From Bryum argenteum (Eukaryota; Streptophyta; Bryopsida; Bryales; Bryaceae): a stretch of 64,000 bases of DNA. This document shows positions 43,979-56,077 of this stretch, piece after piece; positions within the stretch are counted from its first letter, which is position 1, and each line of letters opens with the position of its first letter. The stretch spans positions 1,488,001-1,552,000 of the forward strand of contig CM073323.1 in NCBI GenBank assembly GCA_037043015.1, in the 5' to 3' direction. Under the pieces are notes generated by a model. It had not been told where the DNA came from, ran no database searches, and saw only the letters and a list, made by a program, of their open reading frames with translations. Position numbers and translations under genes: made by a program.

Positions 43979-46900
43979 ATGGCCGACACCATGGCAACAC
44001 GGTTGGAGCTTGTGCAAGCACTGCGGCTTGCAACGACTCCAACAGTCAGGAAAATTGAGCTGGCCATGAGTTTCATAGAATCCACAAAAAGCTCCGAGGA
44101 GTCCACCTCGGCCTGGATAAAGATGCCTCAAGTAGTAAGCTCCTTATCAGAGTGGGTGCAATCGGCGCTAATACGATCGTCAAAACCTGGAGCATCTTCT
44201 GACGACCCTCCTGCTCACTTGGATTCTCGTTACTGGTCTATTCTGAAGTTTTGTTTGCTGTCAGGTTACCTTCACCATACTTCGCCCTCGTTAATGCGCC
44301 CACTCACATCCTGTATTACAGTATCATTATCAGAGCCTCTCAAGCTAGAGTTGATTGAAGTAGTTGCCGTCTTATTCACAGAATATAGTCAGCCATATCG
44401 GTCGGATTTAGAGAGCTGGGTGTCTTTGACGTGTGCAGCTCTTAATCTCTTGAGACCAGACAGTAGGAACGATTCTTCTACTGTAGCTTTGGTGAGTACA
44501 ATTGTAGAAGGCTTCTCGCGAACAGTTGCTGCACACCCTAATCCCACTAAAGTTTTCCAGTCGGTAGTAGCGAGATTACTGGAGCCATTGCTTTCGGTGA
44601 TCGGAGATTCGATTAGTAATGATACTCAAGCACTTTTGAGAGTAGTTAGGGCAGCTGAGGAGATTGTAGAAAACGGCATATTCCATTCCTCTCATGTTTT
44701 AGGGTTTTTTGAGGTTTGCGTGTTCCTGAAGGGGAATGCAAATAAGCAGCGAAGCTATCACAGGACGTTTTTCCAGAAACTTGACGAGTTGAGAAAAGCA
44801 GGAAACTTTTTAGTGTTCACTGGACTAGGTCGCGTGTTCAAGATTTATGCGAAGAGATGGAAAGCGCAACAGGTTGCGCTGTCGGAGGATGTCTATGGTG
44901 TCCGAGGCCAAGGCAAGTCGCAACTCTCTGACAGCATTTCAGGTATTGCTGCATTAAAGCTGTTGGTTCAAAATCTAGGTTGAGGATTTCTGCATAAGCA
45001 TTTTTATTGAACTGTGCTTTCATCGGTTTACTGATGGAGTTTGTAGACTTTCATAGCCAGCATCAGACAATCGCATGTGCCTTTGAAATCATTGGCCCTA
45101 ATTCAGCCAAGTTTCAGTTCACGCAAACGAAGGGTATAAATTGAAGAGGTATATTTCGCACCAGGGTTTAAGCTTTAGGGTAATCTTGAGAGATGCTGTG
45201 TTGTGGTGTTAGGTGAGAAGGCTGAAAGAGGCGGTGAAGCGAAATCGGGCGAAAAACCTGAGATTGAAGCAGAAAAGGACGAGGAAAATGTTGCGTCGCA
45301 GCCAAGGAAGCATGCGAATCAAACAGATGCACTCTTCTCTGTCTTTGCCGAACTACTTGGCCCTCTCAACATGGAGATTTCAACTCTTCTGGGGTCGGAG
45401 AGCCAAAACGAAGAACTGATATCGTCATTGATGCTCGGTGTTAATGAGCTGCTTGCAGCTGCGAAGGAGTCAGGAGCATACAAGTCAATTGAGGACACGC
45501 TATCATTGACCTACTTCAACTTCCTCCAGGAGGTTCACGACTCGACAGTCAAAATTGGAACGAGAGCATTCGACGTCTGGTCCAACGGCGATGTAGTAAT
45601 GCCCGTCACCAAGAAGAAAAAGCGGTCACGAGACTCAGAGATCAAGAAGAAGAGCGAAGCGATCTTTAGTGAAGTTGTATTCGCATTCCTTCATCTCCTT
45701 GAGATTGAGTATCGGGTTTTTGAGCAACAGTTGGCGTCAGTATGGATGTTCATGTTCAAGATGTTGGCCCCCGCTGTAGACGTCATGAGAACGACCTCAA
45801 AGGCCTCAGAATTCGCCTGCGGGCTAATTAGCATGTACAGCGAATTGAGACAGGTGGGTATCTAGTCTCAGCTCCATCGTGTAAGGCGATCAAATTTTTG
45901 TGTGAAATTTTGAGAATTTAGTGTTTAGAAACTCTTAGTATCTCGGTATCTTTTGAAAACCTTTCTTCTATGTAGTGACTTTTTTTATGGTGGTGGTGGT
46001 GCAGGTTGAGATTCCCATCTTCCATCTCACGAACACGCTGACAGACTTGCAGAGTCTTGATATTGTCTCTGTCGCTGTAGAGCAAATTGTCTGCATTCCA
46101 GAGTTCCTAGCTACTCTGGGGTCTGTGATACATAAACTACCCGAAGGGCAGGTGGCCAATCTTTTGAGAGCTTTACAAGCAGCAATTGCTAAATCACTCG
46201 ATGCTTTGGAAGGGATCTCTGTATTTCAAGGCTCAACGAAGGGACTTTTAGAGGTATACATCTGCATTCTAGAGAACGCGAATTTGACCTCATCAAACAG
46301 CATACCTGTTGGGGGTGCAGTCAGGGAGCTTCTTATGAAGGTTCTTGCTCCACCCATGACGGAGTTCGTCGACGAAGAGGAGTTTTGTGTCACGACGAAG
46401 TCAGTATTGCTTCTGTCGATATATTCGGCTACTCGAGTCCTGCATCGCCAATGCTTATCTTTGATGCCTCCCAAAGCTGCGCGGAAAGCACGCGTTTCTA
46501 TTTTCGATAAGGAGTTAGATGTCCTTACCGCGGACGAGACAGAAGTGGTACCGTATCTGAAGTCAAGTGGGTTCCTCATGTCGCTACAAAGAGGTTATGT
46601 GAAGACTTCGAGTTTTCTGAGGAAAGTTCTTCAGAAAGTCGGGGATGGAACGCATTCATCAGCTATGGTTTATACGGTCTACAGGATAGCCATACAAAGT
46701 CTGGTGGATCTCGATCGTCGTGTCTGGGCACTTAAGTTTCTTATCAGCAAAGCAGAGTCAAAGAAGGTGTATATGAAAACCCTTCGATCACTTGAAAAAG
46801 AGGGAGCGAAACTAGTTTCTATTCTGCTGAGAAACCTCGCTCCTCTTGAGGATGACGAAACCTCTGTAGAATGGAATAGAGTTCTGACATCTCTAGACTC

Positions 46901-49900
46901 CAGCACAAATCGCGTAGCCAGGTATGTGAATAACATGTTTACAAAGTTCAAATGGATCATCATGCTTACTCTGCGACCTCTTTTTTAATCAAAAGATTGT
47001 GTGCGTATGTTACAGATGGCTCCTGATCTGTGAGACAGTAGATGTGTGGTCCACCTTCGCAAATGACGACCACTTGAAGAGTTTTGTCATGGTGTTACTG
47101 CGCTCCGGAAGAGCTGGTGCACCAAAGCAATTGCATTATTCGGGAGAGGAGGCTAGGAAAGTGGGCTTGGATGTTGTTACTGAGTCCACTTTAAGAGATC
47201 TCGAGCTCTATGAAATTGAGGTTAGTTATTAGCACATTCCAGCTTCGAATTGGATACTTACTAGTGAGAGTATATGCAGTTTCAGTGCAAAAGTATATGA
47301 TCCCGTTTTCTTCTTAGTTGATGAGGAGCCTAACGTGCTTATATTGTATTTACAGGGCATAAGGAACGTATTTTCTTCAGCATTTTTAGAGGAGCTGAAG
47401 AAGGCATTGCTGTGGAGTTTCAAGGAAGATAGTCGTATCTTCCGTGTCATTGATGACTGCATTCAGGGTGCTACCCCGCCCGCTGTTGAAGAAGAGAGTG
47501 CTGCACTTGTAGATGAGAAGGTGAAGCGGAAGATGAAGACAATCGATGAGCTGGTTTTGAGTGAGGAGCAGAAGAAGACGTTTGGTGAATGCAGTAGGCT
47601 TCTCAACTTACTGGCATCTCTTCCCTGCGGTTATCTTCCCCCTGCCGACAATGCTGGATGCGCCTATGCAGTCTGCCAGCTTGAAATGTAAGGATCATGC
47701 AATCTTCTATAGATTCCGAGCTCTATTTCGGTTACTTAGTCACATTGCATTGCTCTGGTAAGTGTGTCGTTTTGATACTGATATTAAGTTGTTCGCAGAT
47801 TCCTGGTTAACTTCCTCTTCGTCGAGAAAGCTAGCAAGCTCCGAAGACGTTCTTTGGAAAAGGCAACAAATGTCGGCTCTAGTCTAGATTGGGCGGATGT
47901 TCTTATTGCGTGTCGGCGTGTACTGGACTTTCTAGCTAATTCATCAGCTATTTCGGAGCCCAGTAAAAAATCTTCTGATTTCACTCGTACTGTATTCGGA
48001 AGCTCGACCAGCACTCGTTGCTTGACGCTTCTACCTGGAATCGTGGCCATGCGCACACAAGGGCTGGATGCCTCCAATGTGTTTTACTCTTTGTTAAATG
48101 AAACCTGTGCTGTCATCGAAGCTTCCATTGCGAATATTTGCTCTGCTGAGGCGAAGATGCTAGTAAGCTCGAAAGACTCGCTGGAAGTGGAGCGGAAACG
48201 GAAGTCGAAGAAGCTGAAAGGGGCTCTGTCTTTAATTGGAAATATTCTGGTTACAGAAGCTCACGATCTTGAAAGTCAATCAGAAGTTAGACAAATTTCG
48301 ATAGGTGCGGCTATCAGTAGTACTCTGTGGAGTATAACTTCGGCGCTTGAAAGGGTTGACAAGGAGTGTCGAGGTGCCACTTCAATGATCTGGCGGACCG
48401 AGCTTCCAGAAGCTTGGATTTACATTGTTGAGAAGCTGGAACCAGTCTTAGTCCGCATCCTTCTCCAGGTTCTGTTTCCCAACGATACGAAAACCCTTGG
48501 GTTCTTCTCGAAAAGAGAGACTTCAGATATGGAGGTCGAGCAAGAAGACAAACTTGATGGAACTGAAGTACGTGACGATGACTCCCACGAGGAACCTTCA
48601 GATGTTTCAAGTGGTGAAGAGTCAGAAGTGGAGGAGGAGATTGATGCTCAAGAGACTGAGCTTGAAGCGTCGAAAGACAGCGATATGGATGGATTGTCTT
48701 TATCGCAGCTTGGAGCTCTCTTGGAAGGAAACATGAGAGAGAAATCAGAATTCGTTGGCGAGATTTTCATGGCACTTGCAGCTGTTGTGAAACTACGAAG
48801 TCTATTTCACTCTCCGTTCTCACTCACAACCGACGTTTCTGAGTTGAAAGATCGGCCTCCGGACTCATTAGACTCGCTTCTGCTTGCAGCTTACCGGCTG
48901 TTGTCATTAGCAGTGCCACTCATTCAGGATCAGAAACTGATGAATCCCGGGTGGCTGGTGGGCATAATCAAGTACGTTGGGTCCGTAGGAGCTTATCTTC
49001 CTTGCATGAAGCCGTTGATTTCACAAGCAGATTTTCTGAAGCTGGTGAATCTGCACCTGGAGCTTCTTGGAGCACTTGCAGCAACGGAGAAGAGGACACA
49101 AACAGGCACAGATGAAATCACCAGGCTAGAAACTGATTGGGATCTGGATCTAGATACGGGCAGAAGTGGAAGAGCAGGGAGTGCGGACCAAACTGACGAT
49201 CTGATTTACATCACGCAAAGATCCTTCGAGAGTCTTCTGAAATACGCTCCCCGGCATCATATGAACCTGGCTTTGCAGTCTTTAGAGAAAGCTATTGCAG
49301 GTATATGGGAAGGTTTCGATCACGGGTTAGGCTTTGAAACTCGTTTGCCCAACGTTCGTGGTTGTCAGGTTGCACCTGTTATAGCAGCTGGTTTCGATTG
49401 CCTAGGCCTTGCATTGCAGGCTGTGTCAGGTAATCCTATCTGCTCCATTTCGCATTTGATGTTACAGTTTGTATTCATGTACTGTATTGAAACGATGTGG
49501 ATTATGAAACTAGTTCATTCTTAAATTACATGTATTTCGGATCATCAGCTCAATGCCTTCATTCATGAAAATCGAAGTCAGCTGCTGAACAACATCTGTG
49601 CCTGTTTGTGTCCTGAACAACATCTGTTTGCTTGGGGATATGTAGGTAAGATGAGACTGCAGCTCCTTGCAAGCCACTGTCCAACGTTCTATGGAGGACT
49701 TTTCAATCTCGTCGCTCATTGTCAAGGACCCTATATTTTCCTAGAGAGACAGCTCAACTCGGAAATGCTGAGGATGGTCGACGGAGCTTCAGTACTGCTT
49801 CGGGGTTTGGAAATTTTGACCACGTTAGCAGCTCGAGCCGTGATTTTTCCAATGAAGGCCTCTTCTGTGGCGATGGCTCTTCAGTGCCCTGGGATATTGT

Positions 49901-50898
49901 TCAGGTCTTTCTGCGGTGCTGGCAAATCAGAGGCTCTTCTTTCGCCCTGGAAGCATTCTGTTCAAGTTGAAGCTCTCCAGGCTCCTCTGCGAAGCTTCAC
50001 TGATATGTCCGTCAAGTTGTATGTTGCTTGCTGCAGACTTCTCTGTGCATTGCTGCGACACCGCATCAAGTGAGCACCCCTCTCATGTAGGCAATTTGTT
50101 ATTTGAATATAAACTAGGTCTCGATGCTGTAATGAGTAACATACATAAGCTACTATAAAACCTGAAACCTGAAGGTGGTGATTGTGCAGGGAGTGTGGAC
50201 ACAGTATGGCTTCGTTAGGACAATCTTGCCGAATCCTCCTTCATTGCTTAGCTGCTGATGCGGCCAGTTCTTCGCTTGCCAAGGCATCCCAATGTGGTGG
50301 CTGGCTGAGCCGAGTTTACCAAGAGGTCTTTTCTGGTTCCTGACCCAGCCTATTTTCAATGAAAAGTGATAATTAATTCCTCTGGTTAAAGCCCGTAATA
50401 AATCGTTGCTGTGAACATCTCTGTCTATTTCTTATGACGCAGCGTTTGTGTATGTTTCAGATGGAAGCACACAAGGAGTCTATGGGCAAGTATTGCTGTC
50501 ACCTGCTTGCAGATTATCTGAATGCAATCTCGGGACACAGTACTGGAGGTGTTGGACTAAAAAGGTCAGTGGGTCCGATCTTTTCGTTCTGGTTTTTGTA
50601 CTTACCTTTCACTGGGACTAAAATATGTTGTTCGTCATGTACAGAGAAGTGGATAGTGCTCTGCGTCCCGGTGCGTTCGCATTGCTGAATGCTTGCTCTG
50701 GCAACGACCTACAGCAATTACACGCCTCGCTAGGAGGTAAGTCCCTTTTCATGTTCGGCGTTTTTACAACAACATATAAACGAGTATGATGATCTGAGAA
50801 TTGTGTATTCGTTTAACGCAGAGGGTGCAAGGCGAAGTGCCTTGATGACATTGCGACATGACTATGACCTCCACTACAAGTACACTGGAAAGGTCTAA
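43979..50898 (+). CDS. URB2: URB2/NPA2 nucleolar pre-ribosome factor, eleven exons
   Basis: Exons 43979-44942, 45213-45853, 46005-46921, 47016-47220, 47356-47687, 47799-49422, 49549-50069, 50190-50325, 50461-50564, 50645-50736 and 50822-50898 join to 1,870 residues. The long helical, Leu-rich body fits an armadillo/HEAT-like scaffold, with an acidic linker around 48520-48700 (SDVSSGEESEVEEEID). The C-terminal exons give the Urb2/Npa2 domain ending: HASLGEGARRSALMTLRHDYD then LHYKYTGKV and stop. In yeast, Urb2 is a nucleolar factor needed for early 60S subunit assembly. Most introns have GT and AG ends in phase. The sixth does not work with the strong-looking GTAATC donor at 49430; frame is kept only if GTGTCA at 49423 is used, so that junction is uncertain. 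The GTAAGA at 49646 is read through here. Confidence 0.8.
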
Positions 50899-53530
50899 TC
50901 TTTCCAACGCTTGTGCAATTTTCTGGAGGCTATCATGGTCAAAGCATTTCCACGTTTGAACGTGGACAGGAGCTCGAAGCGATGGATCCTGCAACTGGCT
51001 CGTGCAGTTCCATGGAAACCAATCTTTCTCTATGGAGGCTTAATTCTGAAGTGACACGAATGCAGTGCCCTGCTCCTGTTTTCAGCAAAGTGCTGGTAAG
51101 GCATGATCTCCACATCGATCTGGCTTCAGCACTTGCTTCCAGCGTTGTCGCTGGTCGGTACATTAGTCACTTAGAAATTCCAGAGTTATTTGAGTGAAAC
51201 TTACAAATTACGTAAGGCAATTTGAGGTATCTGAACGAAGGGATCGTTCTCTTTATCATCTAGATTGAAAGCACTCCAGGTGAGTCCTTATCGAGTTTGT
51301 CAGAATTGAGACCGTAACTTTTAAATTTAAGGATATGTGTATCATATTGCTAGAACCACCTTTCGTCAAAATACTTGGAAGTGAATTCGAAGATTATGCA
51401 CCTCATTTCTCATTTACTTTGTTATACTCAAACATATTTTTACTCAAACACAAAGGAACTTTGAGAGGGTGAGGTTTATCAAGAGACGATATGTGAAAGG
51501 TATACTTCCTTGTAGTGACAGAATTAGTTGTGTAGAGATAAAAATAGTTCAAACAGTATGCAACAAAGTAGATCTTGTTGTATTTTTACATGCCCCTAAA
51601 GGCCCAAGAAAGCCGAAATGGCTTTTTGGGGTTTCCGCAGGAAAAAAAGTCAGCTAACTTTGACCTTTATAATCTCAAAATTGGAAAAAAATTAACGGCT
51701 CAAATTTGACATATGAGTATAGGGTCAAGTTCACTTCAAGATCCTACGGTTGGATCTTCTAATGAATGCTTAGATTGAGTTTTTTTGGGCCTGAAGTAGA
51801 AGAGGGTCCTTTGTGATAATTTAGACAATTTTGTATCAAGGGCCTTTAGGGGTTAAGACCTAGAGCAGAAGAAGAACCGAAAAACCCAAAAGGTTTGCGA
51901 GTGACCTCAATCTAGCAGAGAATGGAGACAGTGCATCCATAGCTTACTGTTACCTAGAGGTTGCAGGTTTACAAAATCATCTTCCTACCTGATGCAAAAT
52001 TTGTTCCATGAGCTCTCTAGCTCTTCGGTGTCACAGAAACAAAATAAAAGAATCTAATTCAAGTTATTAGACATCACACTACTGTACCTTGAAATCATAC
52101 GAGTATTCTCAATCATAATGAATGAAAGAGCACTGCAGGTAATTCTTTTCCAGAAAGGTAGAATAATTCGGAGAGGGCTATTTCGGCATGTGGCCATTCC
52201 TCGAGCAAGAGTAGCCTCACACGTTCCTTGTTGCCTATTTGACACCACCATAGAAAATAGAAAATGAAAATTTTAAAAAATTCAGCACTTCTGACAACCA
52301 TGAATGCCAAGTCTCTGCTTGGACCATCTTCTTTAGCCTGGCGTCTTCCTCAACTTGTCAGTAATCTATTACGTAAAACTGCTCACCTTTTAACCACTAA
52401 AGTTGCAGGAGACCAAAATATGGATGTTTTGACTTTGGTCAATCTCTGATTACTATATTTAGCTTCTGTGAAGTTCAAACCGTAGATGGTAGAGTTTTCT
52501 CATATCTTACCAAACAAGACCATTCATGCTTCAAAGTTCCTAATACTTTACGAAATATTCTCTCAAACTTTGAAACTACTATTAGGGCATGTTGAAAGTT
52601 GCCCAAAAGTGCTTAATGTACTCAGATATTCTCGAAATTGTGCTCACAAACAATTAGATAGGAGTAATTTCAAGAATTCACTAAATTTTGAGATTTTACT
52701 TACTTTCAACTGGTATTTCTTGATTGTGTGAAGACGGTACCAAGGCATATTCTCACCGTTTGGATTTCCACATGGTAATTCTTCACATGCCTTCTTATTA
52801 TCAAAAATAGGCCTTTGTATTTGAATTTCAGCATACCCCCATGTAAAAAATTAAGCTTTTCTCATGGATTTATAAGTTCCATGAGGGTAAAAATCATATG
52901 AACATGTACCTAACTTGCCTAAAAACAAAAATTTGAAGAGCCTCATACCAAATAAAACATTAAAACGGTTTTTTGGGCTCCAAAGCACTCTTTTCCTATT
53001 GACAACCAGACGAAAAAACTATTTCTTAACTTTGAAGGCTATGATCACAATTAGTGAAGAAATTAAGTTTGAGATTTGGTGCATATGATCATGTACAAAT
53101 TAGGTACTAGATCTTGTGGTTACAATCCTCGAAATACATTACAAAAGTGCAAAAATCTTAGCTTGCATTGAAAGTAGGCACCTTTGAAGGTAAAGTGATG
53201 AAATCAAGCCTTATAACTTTTGGGGTTGAATGTATTTTATAGCGAGAAGATTCTTCATTGTATTCACAAGATTTCAAGTTTAGTGGAATGAGTCACTCCA
53301 GGTGGTGACAATCGAATGGAAATATCGTACATCTCCACTATTATAAGGTCCAAAATAATCACATTAGAAAAGAAGAAAATCCTACCACATCATGTACCTC
53401 GTACAAATCACACATGTCGAATTTCACGAAGAAACCTAATATTTCAAAATATATGAAAACTGCAACAAAAAGTTGTTGCAAATCCTTGGTTCATGTCAAA
53501 TTTGATGAGATTTCTCAAAATTTTCCTGTA
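50899..53530. other. Long intergenic region downstream of URB2
   Basis: About 2.6 kb without a recognisable gene. It is AT-rich after 51.3 kb. Short open frames (up to about 94 codons) lack domains and splice structure. Sequence from 50899 to about 51200 is probably the URB2 3' UTR. Confidence 0.45.
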
Positions 53531-53538
53531 AGACAAAT

Positions 53539-53797
53539 TACCAAGACTTTTCTAGAGTAAGCCTATGGGTGGTAGTCATGGGACGCAATCTATATTACAA
53601 TACAGGAGACTTTGTCTCACACGACGGTTCCGCGCTGGAATCCGTCGTCGAGACTTGCCTCCTGTATTGTAATATAGATTACAGTGAATGACTCTTTGCC
53701 AATGATTGATGTGATATTATACTAATATTATGTTATGTTATGTCAATTACCAAGACTTTTCTAGGGTAAGCCTATGGGTGGTAGTCATGGGACACAA
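53539..53797 (+). repeat. Pair of ~50-bp direct repeats flanking a foldback
   Basis: TTACCAAGACTTTTCTAGAG / TTACCAAGACTTTTCTAGGG and the following TAAGCCTATGGGTGGTAGTC-CATGGGAC occur at 53539-53588 and again at 53746-53796, about 206 bp apart with only two or three differences. Confidence 0.85.
53587..53680. mobile_element. 94-bp foldback / miniature inverted-repeat element
   Basis: Two perfect 22-bp inverted arms: AATCTATATTACAATACAGG plus AG (53587-53608) and its complement at 53659-53680. The inner part is also nearly palindromic (GTCTCACACGACGG against CCGTCGTCGAGAC) around a short loop near 53633. It could be a tiny foldback element or a hairpin RNA source; no coding capacity. Confidence 0.75.
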
Positions 53798-53914
53798 TAA
53801 ATATAACGGGAGGGTTCGGTACTCCCATCAAAAGTAATGAGAGCGAGACTATCTCCCAAAATCTCGTCACTGGGCCTGAAATGCGGGACGCAAAGGTCGG
53901 TGGAAAATCCGGAG

Positions 53915-54085
53915 GGGTATGGGAGGGGTCTTGGGGGGGTCAAAAGGGAGGGTCATAAGGGGGGGTCTTGGGAGGGGGGGGTCATAAAAGGGGGTCTTGG
54001 AGGGCATAAGGGGGGGGTCTTGGGGGGCATAAGGGGGGGTCTTGGGGGGGATCTTCAGGAAGGGGGGTCTTGGGAAGGAATTTAT
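53915..54085 (+). repeat. G-run tandem repeat (G-quadruplex-prone)
   Basis: Irregular repeats of GGGGGGTCTTGGGGGGCATAA with more than fifteen runs of four or more G on the plus strand. It creates a long Gly-rich open frame that is an artefact of the repeat. Confidence 0.85.
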
Positions 54086-54310
54086 CCCATATCATTTGCA
54101 GCTAATTCCTCCCCCTAAAAATGTATAAAAGGGCTGGGGGCTCTCCTCAAAAGAAAAAGAATTACAAAATAAAGTGTGTTCATGGGCCCATGTGGCACCC
54201 CCTTAAGGGGTCCATGTGGCAAGAAATAATATTAGGTTAATTAATTAATGTTGCTGCATACTGAATCTCACTATGCAGCAACATCTCACAAGCGAGACTC
54301 TCGTTGGTTA

Positions 54311-54570
54311 AGGTACAATGCTCTTAAACCGCTCGGCACCCCAAAACCGATCAGGCCTCATTCGTACATTTGAGTATGTGAGCGGTTTAAGGTCATGTAC
54401 ACTTTTGACTTCAGAAATTTCTAGCAAATTCAGCTTTTGCTATTTAATTGTGGAAATTTTCGCACTCACTCTCCCTTCTGTTTCCGCATCCAAGAAAAAT
54501 TTCAAATAATAGACATGAAGTCACAACCATGCTGAATCGCTTATTCGAGCGGTTTAAGGGCAGTGTACCT
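54311..54570. mobile_element. 260-bp MITE with TA target site
   Basis: Ends are inverted repeats of 25 bp with two mismatches: left AGGTACAATGCTCTTAAACC-GCTCG, right (other strand) AGGTACACTGCCCTTAAACC-GCTCG. TA flanks both ends (54309-54310 and 54571-54572), as for Tc1/mariner-type MITEs. A third copy of GAGCGGTTTAAGG lies inside near 54378. No coding capacity. Confidence 0.75.
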
Positions 54571-54572
54571 TA

Positions 54573-55788
54573 ATGCATTTTTTTTGAAAGTTTGGATTGA
54601 AGTATGGGCTTTGAGGAAGTACGAGGTCCTTTCATGTTGAAAGATGCCCATGTGACTTGACTGTACGAGGAATATAGAAAAAGAGCCCAGTTGGGCATGG
54701 GGCCCAAACTTAACTCACCGTCCGCACACTCTCGTGTTCCCCACCATTGGTGGGCTCCCCTGGGCCGTCAGTTTCCACACCCATCTCCGTGGGACCCAGA
54801 CCCATGCCCGTGCCTATTGCCCTACTGATTGAGCATCCACTTAGAATATCCCCCTACGCATCTCGGTGCTTTTCTCGTCCAAGTTTTCAAAGAGCTGGAG
54901 ACAGCTACAGTACTGTACAATGGAATGAACCAGTGATATAGGTATTCACATATTCTTTTTTGAAAGTGTAAGAGTTTTCCAATGTATGGAAGAATTTGTG
55001 GTTTCAATATTGGATCATCAATTGAGCCCCCAAGCACAAGAAGAAAACCTTGAGGCTAATGTGAAAAAATAAATACGACTCAATGTGGGTCAAAGGATTT
55101 TGTAGTGGAACTCTATCATCCAAATTTTGCTGAGATTGATGGCACAATCACTACACTAGAACCGTTGATTAGTGTTTCATGCAAATTTACATAATCATAT
55201 TGTAAAAATTTACTGAAATCCAATATGTAAACCCTCTATACAAGTCAACATGGGGACCTTCAAATAGTACTGGTATCATGTTCCTGCAATTTATGTCAAC
55301 AATTAATACTTATAGCATTTTGTAATCTTGAAAAAACCTAACCCATTCAAGAACTCTTGTGTAATGAGGAATTGTGATATTTCCACCAAGTTGAACGGCC
55401 TTTTCACCAAAATTATTGTCACTGCACTGAATGACTCAGATCACCAGAATTTCCAACTAGATTGGTGGAATTAGTAGATTAGTGGAATATGCTTGGTGAA
55501 AATACCGGTGGAGGTGTTGGTGAATACACCACACTTTCAACTACAGTAGTTGATTTGATTGAGACTTGTTCTTTATAGGATTTACCGCGGCCTTGTAAGC
55601 AAGGCCGGTGTGGGCAACCAGGGGTGCCAGTTGAGAGGGCCGACAACCACCATCGCCACTGGGCCAAAGGCCCGTGGTAGCCGTTCATCACTCCAGCCAA
55701 GGATCCCATCACTGCTGCCCTGCGCCCCACGCATTTTGCCTTTCGCAACGTGAACTCAAATATCATCCTGCATCGCCAATCCCCGCTT
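54573..55788. other. Region upstream of the GBSSI promoter
   Basis: About 1.2 kb with no recognisable gene. It includes GC-rich sequence at 55590-55740 closer to the promoter. Confidence 0.4.
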
Positions 55789-55802
55789 TGTACTATATAT
55801 AG
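55788..55802 (+). promoter_or_regulatory. TATA box of GBSSI
   Basis: ACTATATATAGTTTCC lies about 285 bp before the GBSSI start codon. It fits a TATA element for a transcript with a leader of about 250 bp. The transcription start is not shown. Confidence 0.5.
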
Positions 55803-56077
55803 TTTCCGCTGCCATCACTGCCCCCAAATCGTATATTTCCACTACTATAATATTCAATAAAATTACGCCATCCACCAATTGGCCTCGCCGTCGCTCGATC
55901 GTTCAGTTGCAGGCCAGGCCGGCGGATCTAAGCTTCAAGCTCATAAACTGCTCCTTGCCCCGCTTCACCTGCTCTTTCCCTCGGATCTGTGCCAATTGCA
56001 TTCCCTGCATTTGCTCTATCGGTGCCCTTGCTCGGATCTGCTGGTGGGTGCTAATTGCATTGCAGGGATTGAGCGCC

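Noticed and set aside
53837-54118. Gly-rich 93-codon frame
   Set aside because: Produced by the G-run tandem repeat.
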